64,000 bases of DNA, taken from an uncultured Blautia sp. (GTDB lineage: Bacteria > Bacillota > Clostridia > Lachnospirales > Lachnospiraceae). A model generated the notes under the pieces. That model saw only the letters and a program-made list of their open reading frames with translations, was not told where the DNA came from and ran no database searches. The stretch covers positions 27,850 through 91,849 of the forward strand of contig NZ_CAKRNY010000010.1 in NCBI RefSeq assembly GCF_934371575.1, written 5' to 3'. Positions 35,260 to 43,183 of the stretch are shown here, piece by piece. The stretch's first letter is position 1. Every line of letters begins with the position of its first letter. Both the position numbers and the translations under genes were made by a program.

Positions 35260-36948
35260 TTATTCAACAGAAATAATATAGTAATAGATCGGCTGTCCGC
35301 CCATGTTCACCTCTACCTCGCAGTCCGGATATGCTTCTTCCAGTTCTTCTGCAAGTTTTTCGGCATCTTCCTCAGATGTCTCAGCACCATAATAGATACT
35401 GATCACTTCTGAATCCTCGTCAACCATAGCTGCCACCATTTCTTTGGCAACGTTCTCACAGCCTTTGCCTACTGCAAGAATTCCATGGTCACCGATTCCC
35501 ATGATATCGCCTTCGTGGATTTCTTTCTCATCCAGTCTGGTATCACGCACTGCGTAAGTAACCTGTCCGGTCTTCACCATGGATACAGCCTCCATCATGG
35601 CTTCCAGATTCTCTTCTCCGTTCATCTCCGGCTGGAAACTTATAAGTGCTGTAATTCCCTGCGGAATTGTCTTGGTCGGAACCACCACAATCTCTTTTTC
35701 CTCTGTAAGATCCCTTGCCTGATTTGCAGCAAGTACAATATTCTTATTATTCGGGAAAATGTAAATTGTATCTGCATTTACCTCATCGATAGCGTTAAGC
35801 ATGTCCTCAGTACTTGGATTCATGGTCTGACCGCCTTCGATAATATAATCTACATTCAGTTCTTTAAACAGTGCAGAAAGCCCTTCTCCCACGGAAACAC
35901 TGATAAAGCCGTATTTCTTACGCTCTCTGGATGCTCTGGCTGCAGCTTCCTTCTTCTCCTGCTCTTCCTGCTCCATGGCAAGCTTCTGCGCATCCTTGAT
36001 CAGTTTCTCCTGGTGTTCTTCACGCATGTTATCGATTTTCATACGGGAAAGAGCACCGTAGGTAAGTGCCTTCTCAAACGCCTGGCCAGGATGATTGGTG
36101 TGTACATGAACCTTAACGATCTCGTCATCTGCTACCAGAACAACGGAATCACCAATAGACATCAGGAATTCCTTAAAGCTGTGTACCTCTTCATCCGGAA
36201 GCGGCTTGTCCAGAAGAATAATAAACTCTGTACAGTATCCGAATTTAATATCTGCCTCAGCCTGCGGAGAAATCTTCGTAACAGCAGGCGCTTGGGAGGT
36301 CTTCTCAAATGCAGAATAGTCGATCTCCTTACCAAGGTATCCGTCGAATGCTCCGCGGAAAACCTCCAGAAGGCCCTGTCCGCCGGAGTCTACCACTCCT
36401 GCTTCTTTCAGAACAGGAAGCATCTCAGGTGTACGGGCAAGTGTCTTCTCTGCATGCTCGAAAACAGCACGGAAGAAAAGTTCCAGATTCGCTGACTCCT
36501 CTGCAATCTCGGCAGCCTTCACCGCAGCTTCACGAGCCACAGTGAGGATTGTTCCCTCCTTCGGCTTCATAACAGCCTTGTATGCCGTCTCCACACCTTT
36601 CTCCATAGCAGCTGCGATCACAACAGCATCCATCTCTTTATGTCCTTTGGTTCCCTTGGTAAAGCCTCTGAGAAGCTGGGAAAGGATAACACCTGAATTT
36701 CCTCTGGCTCCACGCAGAGAACCGGAAGAAATAGCTCTGGCAAGTGTCTCCATATCCGGGTCTGCAAGACTGCTTACTTCTGATGCAGCTGACATGATCG
36801 TCATAGTCATATTCGTACCGGTATCCCCATCCGGAACCGGGAATACATTCAGCTCGTTGATCCATTCTTTCTTCGCTTCCAGATTCTTGGCTCCTGCCAG
36901 AAACATTCTGGAAAGTATCTTGGCGTCTATGGTCTGTCTATCCACCAC
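35260..36948 (-). CDS. yloV: DAK2/DegV-domain protein, FakA/YloV-like
   Basis: 562 residues. The N-terminal DhaL-type nucleotide-binding domain has NVFPVPDGDTGTNM, GSLRGARGNSGVILSQLLRG and VVDSGGQGLLEVF; the C-terminal half is the FakA-type middle and DegV-like region. In Staphylococcus, FakA phosphorylates fatty acids delivered by FakB (DegV) proteins. Its place next to a Gls24/Asp23 gene is the conserved yloU-yloV pair. GTG start at 36948 with AGGAGG upstream. Kinase activity is inferred from the family. Confidence 0.9.
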   Translation of the reverse strand: MVDRQTIDAKILSRMFLAGAKNLEAKKEWINELNVFPVPDGDTGTNMTMTIMSAASEVSSLADPDMETLARAISSGSLRGARGNSGVILSQLLRGFTKGTKGHKEMDAVVIAAAMEKGVETAYKAVMKPKEGTILTVAREAAVKAAEIAEESANLELFFRAVFEHAEKTLARTPEMLPVLKEAGVVDSGGQGLLEVFRGAFDGYLGKEIDYSAFEKTSQAPAVTKISPQAEADIKFGYCTEFIILLDKPLPDEEVHSFKEFLMSIGDSVVLVADDEIVKVHVHTNHPGQAFEKALTYGALSRMKIDNMREEHQEKLIKDAQKLAMEQEEQEKKEAAARASRERKKYGFISVSVGEGLSALFKELNVDYIIEGGQTMNPSTEDMLNAIDEVNADTIYIFPNNKNIVLAANQARDLTEEKEIVVVPTKTIPQGITALISFQPEMNGEENLEAMMEAVSMVKTGQVTYAVRDTRLDEKEIHEGDIMGIGDHGILAVGKGCENVAKEMVAAMVDEDSEVISIYYGAETSEEDAEKLAEELEEAYPDCEVEVNMGGQPIYYYIISVE

Positions 36949-36966
36949 AAGTTTCCTCCTCTATTC

Positions 36967-37326
36967 CTAATCTATTGCACGAACACCTTCTACATAAATG
37001 TTGATCTTCTCAATCTCCATTCCTGTAAAAGCCTCGACTTTATATTTCACATTATTAACAAGATTATCTGCAATCGTGCTGATGTTCACCCCATATGCCA
37101 CGATCACGTGGAAATCAAGGCGGATTTTATTATCCTCTGTAATCTTGACATTTATACCATGCTGCAGAGAATCTCTCCTGAGCAGCTTTACAAGACCGTC
37201 CTTCATACTTACGGCAGCCATACCGATAATACCAAAACATTCTACTGCAACGCTTCCTGCATAGGTCGCAATTACATCTGTATCAATAATGATCTGACCA
37301 AGGCCGGAATCTATACGTCCCTTCAT
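36967..37326 (-). CDS. yloU: Asp23/Gls24 family envelope stress protein
   Basis: 119 residues, full-length Asp23/Gls24 domain (IDTDVIATYAGSVAVECFGI, YGVNISTIADNLVNNVKYKVE). In relatives it sits at the membrane and affects envelope stress. ATG at 37326 with GGAGG 8 nt upstream; upstream in-frame ATGs lack a ribosome site. First gene of the yloU-yloV operon, behind its own promoter. Confidence 0.92.
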   Translation of the reverse strand: MKGRIDSGLGQIIIDTDVIATYAGSVAVECFGIIGMAAVSMKDGLVKLLRRDSLQHGINVKITEDNKIRLDFHVIVAYGVNISTIADNLVNNVKYKVEAFTGMEIEKINIYVEGVRAID

Positions 37327-37370
37327 ATGGTTTACCTCCATTAATCTGTTTTTCAAAATGTATATACCAT

Positions 37371-37399
37371 ATTATACCCTTTTTTTTCTCATAACACAA
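37371..37399 (-). promoter_or_regulatory. Promoter of the yloU-yloV operon
   Basis: TTGTGT (37399-37394), 17-bp spacer, consensus TATAAT (37376-37371). Confidence 0.7.
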
Positions 37400-37473
37400 T
37401 GTCCAATTTTAGCATGCATTTAAGCAAATAGCAAATTTATTTTGAAATTGTTTTAAAATTTTCCTTTTTTTGC

Positions 37474-37502
37474 TTGCAAAATGTAATTTCATCTGTTAGA
37501 AT
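37474..37502 (+). promoter_or_regulatory. Promoter of rpmB
   Basis: TTGCAA (37474-37479), 17-bp spacer, TAGAAT (37497-37502). Confidence 0.7.
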
Positions 37503-37538
37503 ATGACTGTTGAAAAAAAGCGTCAAGGAGGTGCTATC

Positions 37539-37724
37539 ATGGCTAAATGCGCAATTTGTGAAAAAGGTGCTCATTTCGGAAACAATGTGAGTCATTCCCA
37601 TAGAAGATCCAATAAGATGTGGAAATCAAACGTGAAATCCGTTAAAGTTAAAACTGAAGGCGGAGCTAAGAAAATGTACGTATGTACTTCCTGCTTAAGA
37701 TCCGGAAACGTTGAAAGAGCCTAA
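37539..37724 (+). CDS. rpmB: Ribosomal protein L28
   Basis: 61-residue large-subunit protein. Opens MAKCAICEKGAHFGNNVSHS and has two CxxC pairs (CAIC, CTSC), the zinc-binding C+ form, so a zinc-free paralogue under zinc control may exist elsewhere. ATG at 37539 with AAGGAGG 7 nt upstream; the frame is open from 37503 but without a ribosome site. Single-gene unit with its own promoter and terminator. Confidence 0.97.
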   Translation: MAKCAICEKGAHFGNNVSHSHRRSNKMWKSNVKSVKVKTEGGAKKMYVCTSCLRSGNVERA

Positions 37725-37733
37725 GAAACACCT

Positions 37734-37765
37734 GCCCTCACAGCTATGTGAGGGCTATTTTTTTG
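37734..37765 (+). terminator. rpmB terminator
   Basis: GCCCTCAC/GTGAGGGC type hairpin (37734-37755) followed by seven T. Confidence 0.85.
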
Positions 37766-37873
37766 CTTTTCTATAAGAAAGTCACAATAAAAAAGTCACA
37801 TCTGCGTGATGAAAATCTGTTCCCCAAACAAAAATAGGTATGAAAAGATCGTCCTGACCCTCTCATACCCATC

Positions 37874-38011
37874 TTATTTGCAAAATAAATGATATCCGCA
37901 CATCATGCACAGGGCAGCTGCGATCAGCAGCGCCATGGTCTCCGTGACCAGAAGTCCGATCACCATCCCAACTCCGATGAAAAACAACATAAAACCAAGA
38001 GCTTTTCCCAT
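37874..38011 (-). CDS. Very small hydrophobic protein, 45 residues
   Basis: ORF of 45 codons on the minus strand: MGKALGFMLFFIGVGMVIGL start, then LLVTETMALLIAAALCMM and CGYHLFCK end. Two membrane stretches separated by ETM are likely. It lies 55 nt after ytfJ on the same strand, and an AAGG is about 11 nt before the ATG. Codon and hydrophobic pattern look real, and it may belong to the ytfI-ytfJ operon. Function unknown. Confidence 0.55.
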   Translation of the reverse strand: MGKALGFMLFFIGVGMVIGLLVTETMALLIAAALCMMCGYHLFCK

Positions 38012-38066
38012 AATGCTTACAGCCTTGCCTCTTTGGTTTAATATAGTTTATGCAGAATCTCTAAAA

Positions 38067-38441
38067 TCATTCTTCGGAATCCACGGTCTCCTCTTCTGTA
38101 TCTTTTCCACCTGGTGCAAAGCGGTTCACGAAATCCGGAACCATGTCCAGAACTTTCGTCAGACCATCCTGATTCTTCACATTAACAAGCTTGGTAGTGC
38201 CGTTCTGAATCACAAGAACTGCACATGGAGTCATCTTTCCGGCAAGACCGCCGCCTCCATTGTTCTTCTTCTCACCTGCAAATGCACCTGCACCTACGCC
38301 AAAAGATACATCTACCAGTGGAAGTATAATGGTATCTCCTACATGAATTGCGTCTCCCACTACTGTCTTGGCAGATACAAAGCCATCCATCCCCTTAAAC
38401 AGGGAGCTTACGGTTTCTTTGAAGTTATTTTCGTTTTCCAT
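38067..38441 (-). CDS. ytfJ: GerW/YtfJ family sporulation protein
   Basis: 124 residues. Conserved core DAIHVGDTIILPLVDVSFGVGAG, glycine-rich loop and KMTPCAVLVIQNG are typical of YtfJ/GerW, a forespore protein needed for proper germination in Bacillus. The acidic tail is common. It follows ytfI with a 2-nt gap, the same pair as in Bacillus subtilis. Confidence 0.93.
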   Translation of the reverse strand: MENENNFKETVSSLFKGMDGFVSAKTVVGDAIHVGDTIILPLVDVSFGVGAGAFAGEKKNNGGGGLAGKMTPCAVLVIQNGTTKLVNVKNQDGLTKVLDMVPDFVNRFAPGGKDTEEETVDSEE

Positions 38442-38443
38442 TT

Positions 38444-39454
38444 TTAGTCCTCCTTATGCTTCCATCGGTTGATAACGTATTTTATATTTTTATTAAAATA
38501 AATCTCTATTGCTGCCTTCACAAACACGACACCGTAAATACGGCCTTTCAGAAATACATTTCCTGTAAGCTGGTTCTCTCCGTCAAAAAGCGGAGTAACC
38601 TGAATCCGGTTCTTATGAAATGGAAATGTCATTCCCAGAACTGCCAGAGCCGCACCTGTAACAGAGGGATCTTCACATCCAAAGGTGACCTGCCCTTCCA
38701 CTTTCGTCGGAAACATATGACGTATCAGTCCCTTTCCATCCTTCCATAGAAGGGAAAGTGCCGCCTTCGTCCGCTGGTTCGTGAGAAACTCCTTCCACCA
38801 GCCAATCCTGTCTGTAATCTCAGAAACTGTTTTCTTTATATTCTTAATTTTTTTAACAGTACCTTTTATAAGTGAAATAATCTTATTCCAGAGATTTCCC
38901 GGAAGCCTGATTATTTTATATAGTATTCCCCGAATGCGGACAAATAAACTGCCCTTGGCCGCAGGCTTCTTATGTGCCTTCTTCTCCCCGGAAACTTCTT
39001 CTGTCTTCGGTGTTATGACTGGTCTTTCATCCTTCTGTACTGTTTTCTCTTCCTGTACTGATTCCTTATGAACAGTTTCCTTCTCTGGTACAATATCCTT
39101 TTTCTGTACGGTTTCCTTTACACGATCCGGCAGTTCTTCCTTCTGAACTTTTTTCTTTCTGCTGTCTTTTTTCTTAAACCAGCCTTTAATAGTCTCCAAC
39201 GAAACTCCAAAAAGTGTAATCGCCAGCTTTCTTTCACCATTATGAACAGATATTCCTGCACCAACTGCGTGAAACAGCCAGGTGGCTCTGGCTTCCAGCT
39301 TTACATCCTTAAAGCTGTCATTTTCTTTAACAGCCAGCGCCCGATAGCGCACCGGGCAAAAAAGCAGAAGAAGCACCGCCAAAAGCGCAAGTCCCAGCAG
39401 AATTCCCAGTATGATCAATATAAACTTTATGAGGATCCACAGTATTTGTAACAT
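38444..39454 (-). CDS. ytfI: DUF2953 family protein (YtfI-like)
   Basis: 336 residues. One N-terminal membrane helix (about 5-32) ending in LFCPVRYRA, a Lys/Glu-rich linker with repeated VQKE/VPEKE units (about 120-165), and the DUF2953 C-terminal part (LLWKDGKGLIRHMFPTKVEG...DPSVTGAALAVLG). Partner of ytfJ; probably a sporulation or envelope protein. It begins 4 nt after the stop of the preceding small gene. Confidence 0.88.
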   Translation of the reverse strand: MLQILWILIKFILIILGILLGLALLAVLLLLFCPVRYRALAVKENDSFKDVKLEARATWLFHAVGAGISVHNGERKLAITLFGVSLETIKGWFKKKDSRKKKVQKEELPDRVKETVQKKDIVPEKETVHKESVQEEKTVQKDERPVITPKTEEVSGEKKAHKKPAAKGSLFVRIRGILYKIIRLPGNLWNKIISLIKGTVKKIKNIKKTVSEITDRIGWWKEFLTNQRTKAALSLLWKDGKGLIRHMFPTKVEGQVTFGCEDPSVTGAALAVLGMTFPFHKNRIQVTPLFDGENQLTGNVFLKGRIYGVVFVKAAIEIYFNKNIKYVINRWKHKED

Positions 39455-39458
39455 GCGC

Positions 39459-39779
39459 TCACCTGTTCTTAAAATATTCTTTTACTTGAAAAGCTCCAGT
39501 CTCACCGTAAATATTCTTCACAATATCCACAGCCATATCAATGGCTTCCTCTTTCCCCTTGGCCATTCCGATGATCTCCGGACATCTGGTATAATAGCTC
39601 TTCTGAACCAGCATATAAGAAGGTACGATTTCCAGAAGATTTCCCGGATTCTCAGACAAAGTAACAAGATACACTCCAAACGCTATCCTGCCCGCATCAA
39701 TTCGCTTCCGTGCTTTTGCTGCGTCCCTGATCCCCTCACCTACATAATAATCTTCCCGCCATTTCAGCATATTCGGCAC
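39459..39779 (-). CDS. Conserved hypothetical protein, 106 residues
   Basis: Not recognised. Soluble, alpha/beta, basic N-terminal half (AAKARKRIDAGRIAFGVYLVTL) and acidic middle. GTG start with AAAGGAG 4 nt upstream; an ATG three codons later is the alternative. First gene before ytfI-ytfJ, with a 4-nt gap to ytfI, so it may also be linked to sporulation. Confidence 0.7.
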   Translation of the reverse strand: MPNMLKWREDYYVGEGIRDAAKARKRIDAGRIAFGVYLVTLSENPGNLLEIVPSYMLVQKSYYTRCPEIIGMAKGKEEAIDMAVDIVKNIYGETGAFQVKEYFKNR

Positions 39780-39810
39780 AACACTCCTTTGAATTTACCT
39801 TAATACTAAA

Positions 39811-39840
39811 TAAAGGCTGCGCAAATCAGCTACGCAGCCC
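39811..39840 (-). terminator. Terminator after the NUDIX gene
   Basis: GGCTGCG and CGCAGCC arms, loop of 11 nt, then TTTATTT on the minus strand. Confidence 0.7.
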
Positions 39841-39858
39841 TTATCCTTTCCACATGAA

Positions 39859-40314
39859 TCAGAAATGCTTCTGCTGCCTGTCCCATAATCCGGCACTTCG
39901 CAGTTCCAGATATTCCTGGTACGCTTTCTCAACAATCTGCTTCTCGTTGGCAAAACGAAGCAGATGATAGACCTCGTGGAACTTGTAATATCCGGAATCC
40001 ACGAAAAATTCCTCTCTTTGAGGCTTGCTATGATAATTATCCGCCGTCATCAGATACCAATGTACCTCTTTGTTGACCATATCCTCCGGCACTGTGAAAT
40101 TATACTGGCTTTTCCCAACATACTTCACAATGGAGGCTCTCACATCAGCTTCCTCCTTCACTTCCCGCAATGCGGTCTGCTCATGAGTCTCTCCAGGCTC
40201 TACGGTTCCCTTCGGTAAAACCCAGCCTTCGTAACGGTTTTTGTAAGATTTATATAATGCAAGAATCTTACCTCGATGAATTACCACACCGCCACAGCTC
40301 GTTGCTTCTATCAT
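39859..40314 (-). CDS. NUDIX hydrolase
   Basis: 151 residues with an intact Nudix box, GTVEPGETHEQTALREVKEEADV in two adjoining parts (G-x5-E-x7-REVKEE). The start MIEATSCGGVVIHRGKILALY resembles Ap4A- or nucleotide-sugar-type hydrolases. Substrate not defined. Single gene with a terminator behind. Confidence 0.9.
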   Translation of the reverse strand: MIEATSCGGVVIHRGKILALYKSYKNRYEGWVLPKGTVEPGETHEQTALREVKEEADVRASIVKYVGKSQYNFTVPEDMVNKEVHWYLMTADNYHSKPQREEFFVDSGYYKFHEVYHLLRFANEKQIVEKAYQEYLELRSAGLWDRQQKHF

Positions 40315-40398
40315 GCTGCAATCCTCCTGTAATGCGTGTGTTTTCTAAACTGTGTATAGTATACCTCTTTTTCAGAAAACTCGCAACAGGGAATCTGC

Positions 40399-41880
40399 TT
40401 AATTAGAATAATACGCATCAAAAATCTGCCCTGCAATAGGAACAGCTGACTCACTTCCCGAGCCTCCATTCTCAACAATTACCGCAACCACCAGATCCGG
40501 ATCGTCCACATTGGAATAACCGATAAACCAGGAATGGCTGTGTCCTTCCTCATCAAACTCTGCAGAACCTGTTTTGCCCGCCACAGTATAGCTTCTGCCG
40601 GAAAGTGCGGAGGCTGTACCGGAATCTACGACCTGCTTCATAAGCTTGCCAAGAAGATTTGCCTCATTCGAGCTCATCAGCCTTTTATAAGCTACAGGTT
40701 CTGTAGTCTTCACAGTATCACCGTTGTCATTAACCACCTTATCGATCAGATAAGGCTTCATCAGTACTCCGTCATTTGCAACTGCACAGGTAATAAGTGC
40801 CATATGCATAGGGGAAACCAGAGTATTTCCCTGACCAATAGATGTCTGCATGGTCAGCGGAATTCCGGAATTTTTATCCAGAGAAAAACTGCTGGTCCGA
40901 TAGGAATTAAGCGGAAGATTTCTGTTAAACAGAAGATCCTCAGCCGTCTCCCGAAGCGATGCTCCCCCAAGATCAACTCCAATATTTGCAAATGCACAGT
41001 TACAGGAATTGGCAAAAGCGGAATAGAAATTCTCCTGTCCATGAACTGTATTGTGATAACAATGGATTGTGTGATCCTCCAGGGTAATACTTCCCTCACA
41101 CTGATAATTATAACCTTCAAAAGTTCCCTTTTTGCGGAAATAATCCAGCGCAGTCACTACCTTAAATGTAGAACCAGGCGGATATGCACCATTGGTAGCT
41201 CTGTTCAGAAGACTGCTGTCATTCTCATCATTTACAAGATACTGCCAGTTATCCGCAATGGTATTCGGATCAAAATCCGGCTTGCTTACTTCCACAAGCC
41301 GTTTGCCTGTAGAAGGTTCAATTACCACAACAGCACCTCTTCTGTCCCCCAGTGCATTGTAGGCAACGCTCTGAAGATTGGCATTTAAGGTAGAGATCAC
41401 AGTATCTCCTGTATTTTTCTCACTGCGGAACTGATTCTTCATCTGAGTAAGGAAAAAGGAATGGGATGTCAGAAGAGTAAAATTCGCCTCTGATTCCAGA
41501 CCGCTTTTTCCATTGGAATCATATCCCACAACATGAGAAAACATGTTGGAATAAGGATAATTGCGTGTCTCAACCCCATCCTCACTTACATTCGTCTGCG
41601 CCAGAACCTGACCATCTGAAGACAGGATCTTACCTCGTACCACGCGGTCAGAAAAAGAATCCTGTCTGGTATTGTAAGGACTGTTAATAAAATCATCACT
41701 TTTAAAGCCATCAAAATAAATCAGATACCCGATCATACTGATGAAAATGATTCCAAAGAAAATGGAAACAAAGGTATATTCTTTATTTCTGGCTTTGCGC
41801 TTTTTAGTAATCTCTTTCTGACGCTGCCTCAACAGCTCTCTGTCTCGCTCTCTTTGCCGCCTCTCGTCGATGTCTCTCAA
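40399..41880 (-). CDS. Class B penicillin-binding protein (transpeptidase)
   Basis: 493 residues: charged cytoplasmic start, one membrane helix (about 36-55), a short N-terminal domain, and a transpeptidase domain with the catalytic SxxK (STFK, 237-240), SCN motif near 292 and KTG in AGKTGSAEF (about 434). Cross-links septal or lateral wall peptidoglycan with the SEDS protein just upstream. Only non-ATG starts exist before the membrane helix; the TTG at 41880 gives a 77-nt overlap with the SEDS gene, and a TTG about 48 nt further in is possible. Confidence 0.92.
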   Translation of the reverse strand: MRDIDERRQRERDRELLRQRQKEITKKRKARNKEYTFVSIFFGIIFISMIGYLIYFDGFKSDDFINSPYNTRQDSFSDRVVRGKILSSDGQVLAQTNVSEDGVETRNYPYSNMFSHVVGYDSNGKSGLESEANFTLLTSHSFFLTQMKNQFRSEKNTGDTVISTLNANLQSVAYNALGDRRGAVVVIEPSTGKRLVEVSKPDFDPNTIADNWQYLVNDENDSSLLNRATNGAYPPGSTFKVVTALDYFRKKGTFEGYNYQCEGSITLEDHTIHCYHNTVHGQENFYSAFANSCNCAFANIGVDLGGASLRETAEDLLFNRNLPLNSYRTSSFSLDKNSGIPLTMQTSIGQGNTLVSPMHMALITCAVANDGVLMKPYLIDKVVNDNGDTVKTTEPVAYKRLMSSNEANLLGKLMKQVVDSGTASALSGRSYTVAGKTGSAEFDEEGHSHSWFIGYSNVDDPDLVVAVIVENGGSGSESAVPIAGQIFDAYYSN

Positions 41881-43177
41881 TTTCTTCGTCCTCGTCCTCT
41901 CTATAAATATACAAGCCCTGAATAATGGCGATCATCAGAATCATACACATAATGGAACTTCCTCCATAGCTTACAAGGGGAAGGGTTACACCTGTCATAG
42001 GTATGAATTTGGTAGCACCTCCAACAGTAAGGAATACCTGAAATGCATATTCTGTGCCAAGACCAATGGCGATCAGTTTATAAAACGGATTCTTGATCTG
42101 CAGCGCGATCTCCACAATAGTAAGGAAAAAACTCATGCACACAAGGATCAGGCAAATTGCAAAAATGCCACCCAGTTCCTCACAGATAGCGCTGAAAATA
42201 AAGTCATTCTTAACAACCGGAATCTTCTCCGGTGATCCCTGGCAAATCCCCATTCCAAACCACCCGCCTGTACCGATGGCAAACAGGGACTGCACGATCT
42301 GATACCCCTCATTCTGATAAACAGCCATCGGATTCTTCCACGCACTGACACGCTGCCTTACATGACCAAACAGATGATATGCCACTACCGCACCTGCTGC
42401 ACCACCAGCAAGACCAATGCCAAGATATGCCGGTTTCCTGGTGGATACATAGATCAGTACCAGATATGCCACAAAAAAGATCACGGCACTTCCTAAATCC
42501 CTGGAAAGTACCAGAATCCCAACATGAAGACCTGCCACAACCGTAGCCAGCACAACCTTCTTAAAAGTCACTTCTCTTGCAAGAAGGGACGCCATAAAAA
42601 ATACAAAGGTAAGCTTGATCACCTCTGACGGCTGTATTCCCATCAGGGAAAGCTTGGCACCATAACTGGTCTGTGCGAGAACGAGAACTGCTCCCAGAAG
42701 AACTACTCCAAGTCCTGCGTAAACCCAGGTCAGATCCTTAAGGAATTTCATTTTCCGGATCATAACCGGAATCACAAGCGCCACTATACTTCCGCAGGCT
42801 ACGATCAGAAGCTGTTTATTTGCAGAAGCGATATCCAGTCTGCAGAGCATGATAAACCCAACGCTGAGCAGCATACACATGTTATTTAAAAGCAGCATGG
42901 AGGCGTTCTTATAAATCCTGCGGTACAGAATCAGGATAACAGCAAAGTATACCATCATCTCCGCATAAAAAATAACCGCTTTAAAATCAAAGGTTTTTAA
43001 AAATATTACAAGAAACGCTGTAAAATCCAGGAAAAAGGTTAATGTGATCTGGCTTCTGAGAAGCCCCTTCCTGTTTGAGGTATTTTTTCCAGACACCAGA
43101 TAGTAGCACAGAGCTGTATATATGAGCATCAGTGTCAGGATCACATATTTGGATAATTCAACAACAATATTAATCAT
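41804..43177 (-). CDS. SEDS-family peptidoglycan glycosyltransferase (FtsW/RodA/SpoVE)
   Basis: 457 residues with about 10 membrane helices. Family blocks seen: GIQPSEVIKLTFVFFMA, RDLGSAVIFFVAYLVLIYV and GVTLPLVSYGGSSIMCMIL. Polymerises lipid II; its partner is the class B PBP encoded next. The C-terminus is a highly charged cytoplasmic tail (EDEDEEIERHRREAAKRARQ) whose coding region overlaps the PBP start. FtsW, RodA and SpoVE cannot be told apart by eye. Confidence 0.93.
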   Translation of the reverse strand: MINIVVELSKYVILTLMLIYTALCYYLVSGKNTSNRKGLLRSQITLTFFLDFTAFLVIFLKTFDFKAVIFYAEMMVYFAVILILYRRIYKNASMLLLNNMCMLLSVGFIMLCRLDIASANKQLLIVACGSIVALVIPVMIRKMKFLKDLTWVYAGLGVVLLGAVLVLAQTSYGAKLSLMGIQPSEVIKLTFVFFMASLLAREVTFKKVVLATVVAGLHVGILVLSRDLGSAVIFFVAYLVLIYVSTRKPAYLGIGLAGGAAGAVVAYHLFGHVRQRVSAWKNPMAVYQNEGYQIVQSLFAIGTGGWFGMGICQGSPEKIPVVKNDFIFSAICEELGGIFAICLILVCMSFFLTIVEIALQIKNPFYKLIAIGLGTEYAFQVFLTVGGATKFIPMTGVTLPLVSYGGSSIMCMILMIAIIQGLYIYREDEDEEIERHRREAAKRARQRAVEAASERDY

Positions 43178-43183
43178 ACGCCC

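Noticed and set aside
35485..36495. 336-codon plus-strand ORF inside the FakA-like gene
   Set aside because: Cys/His/Leu-rich shadow translation; the minus-strand gene is conserved throughout.
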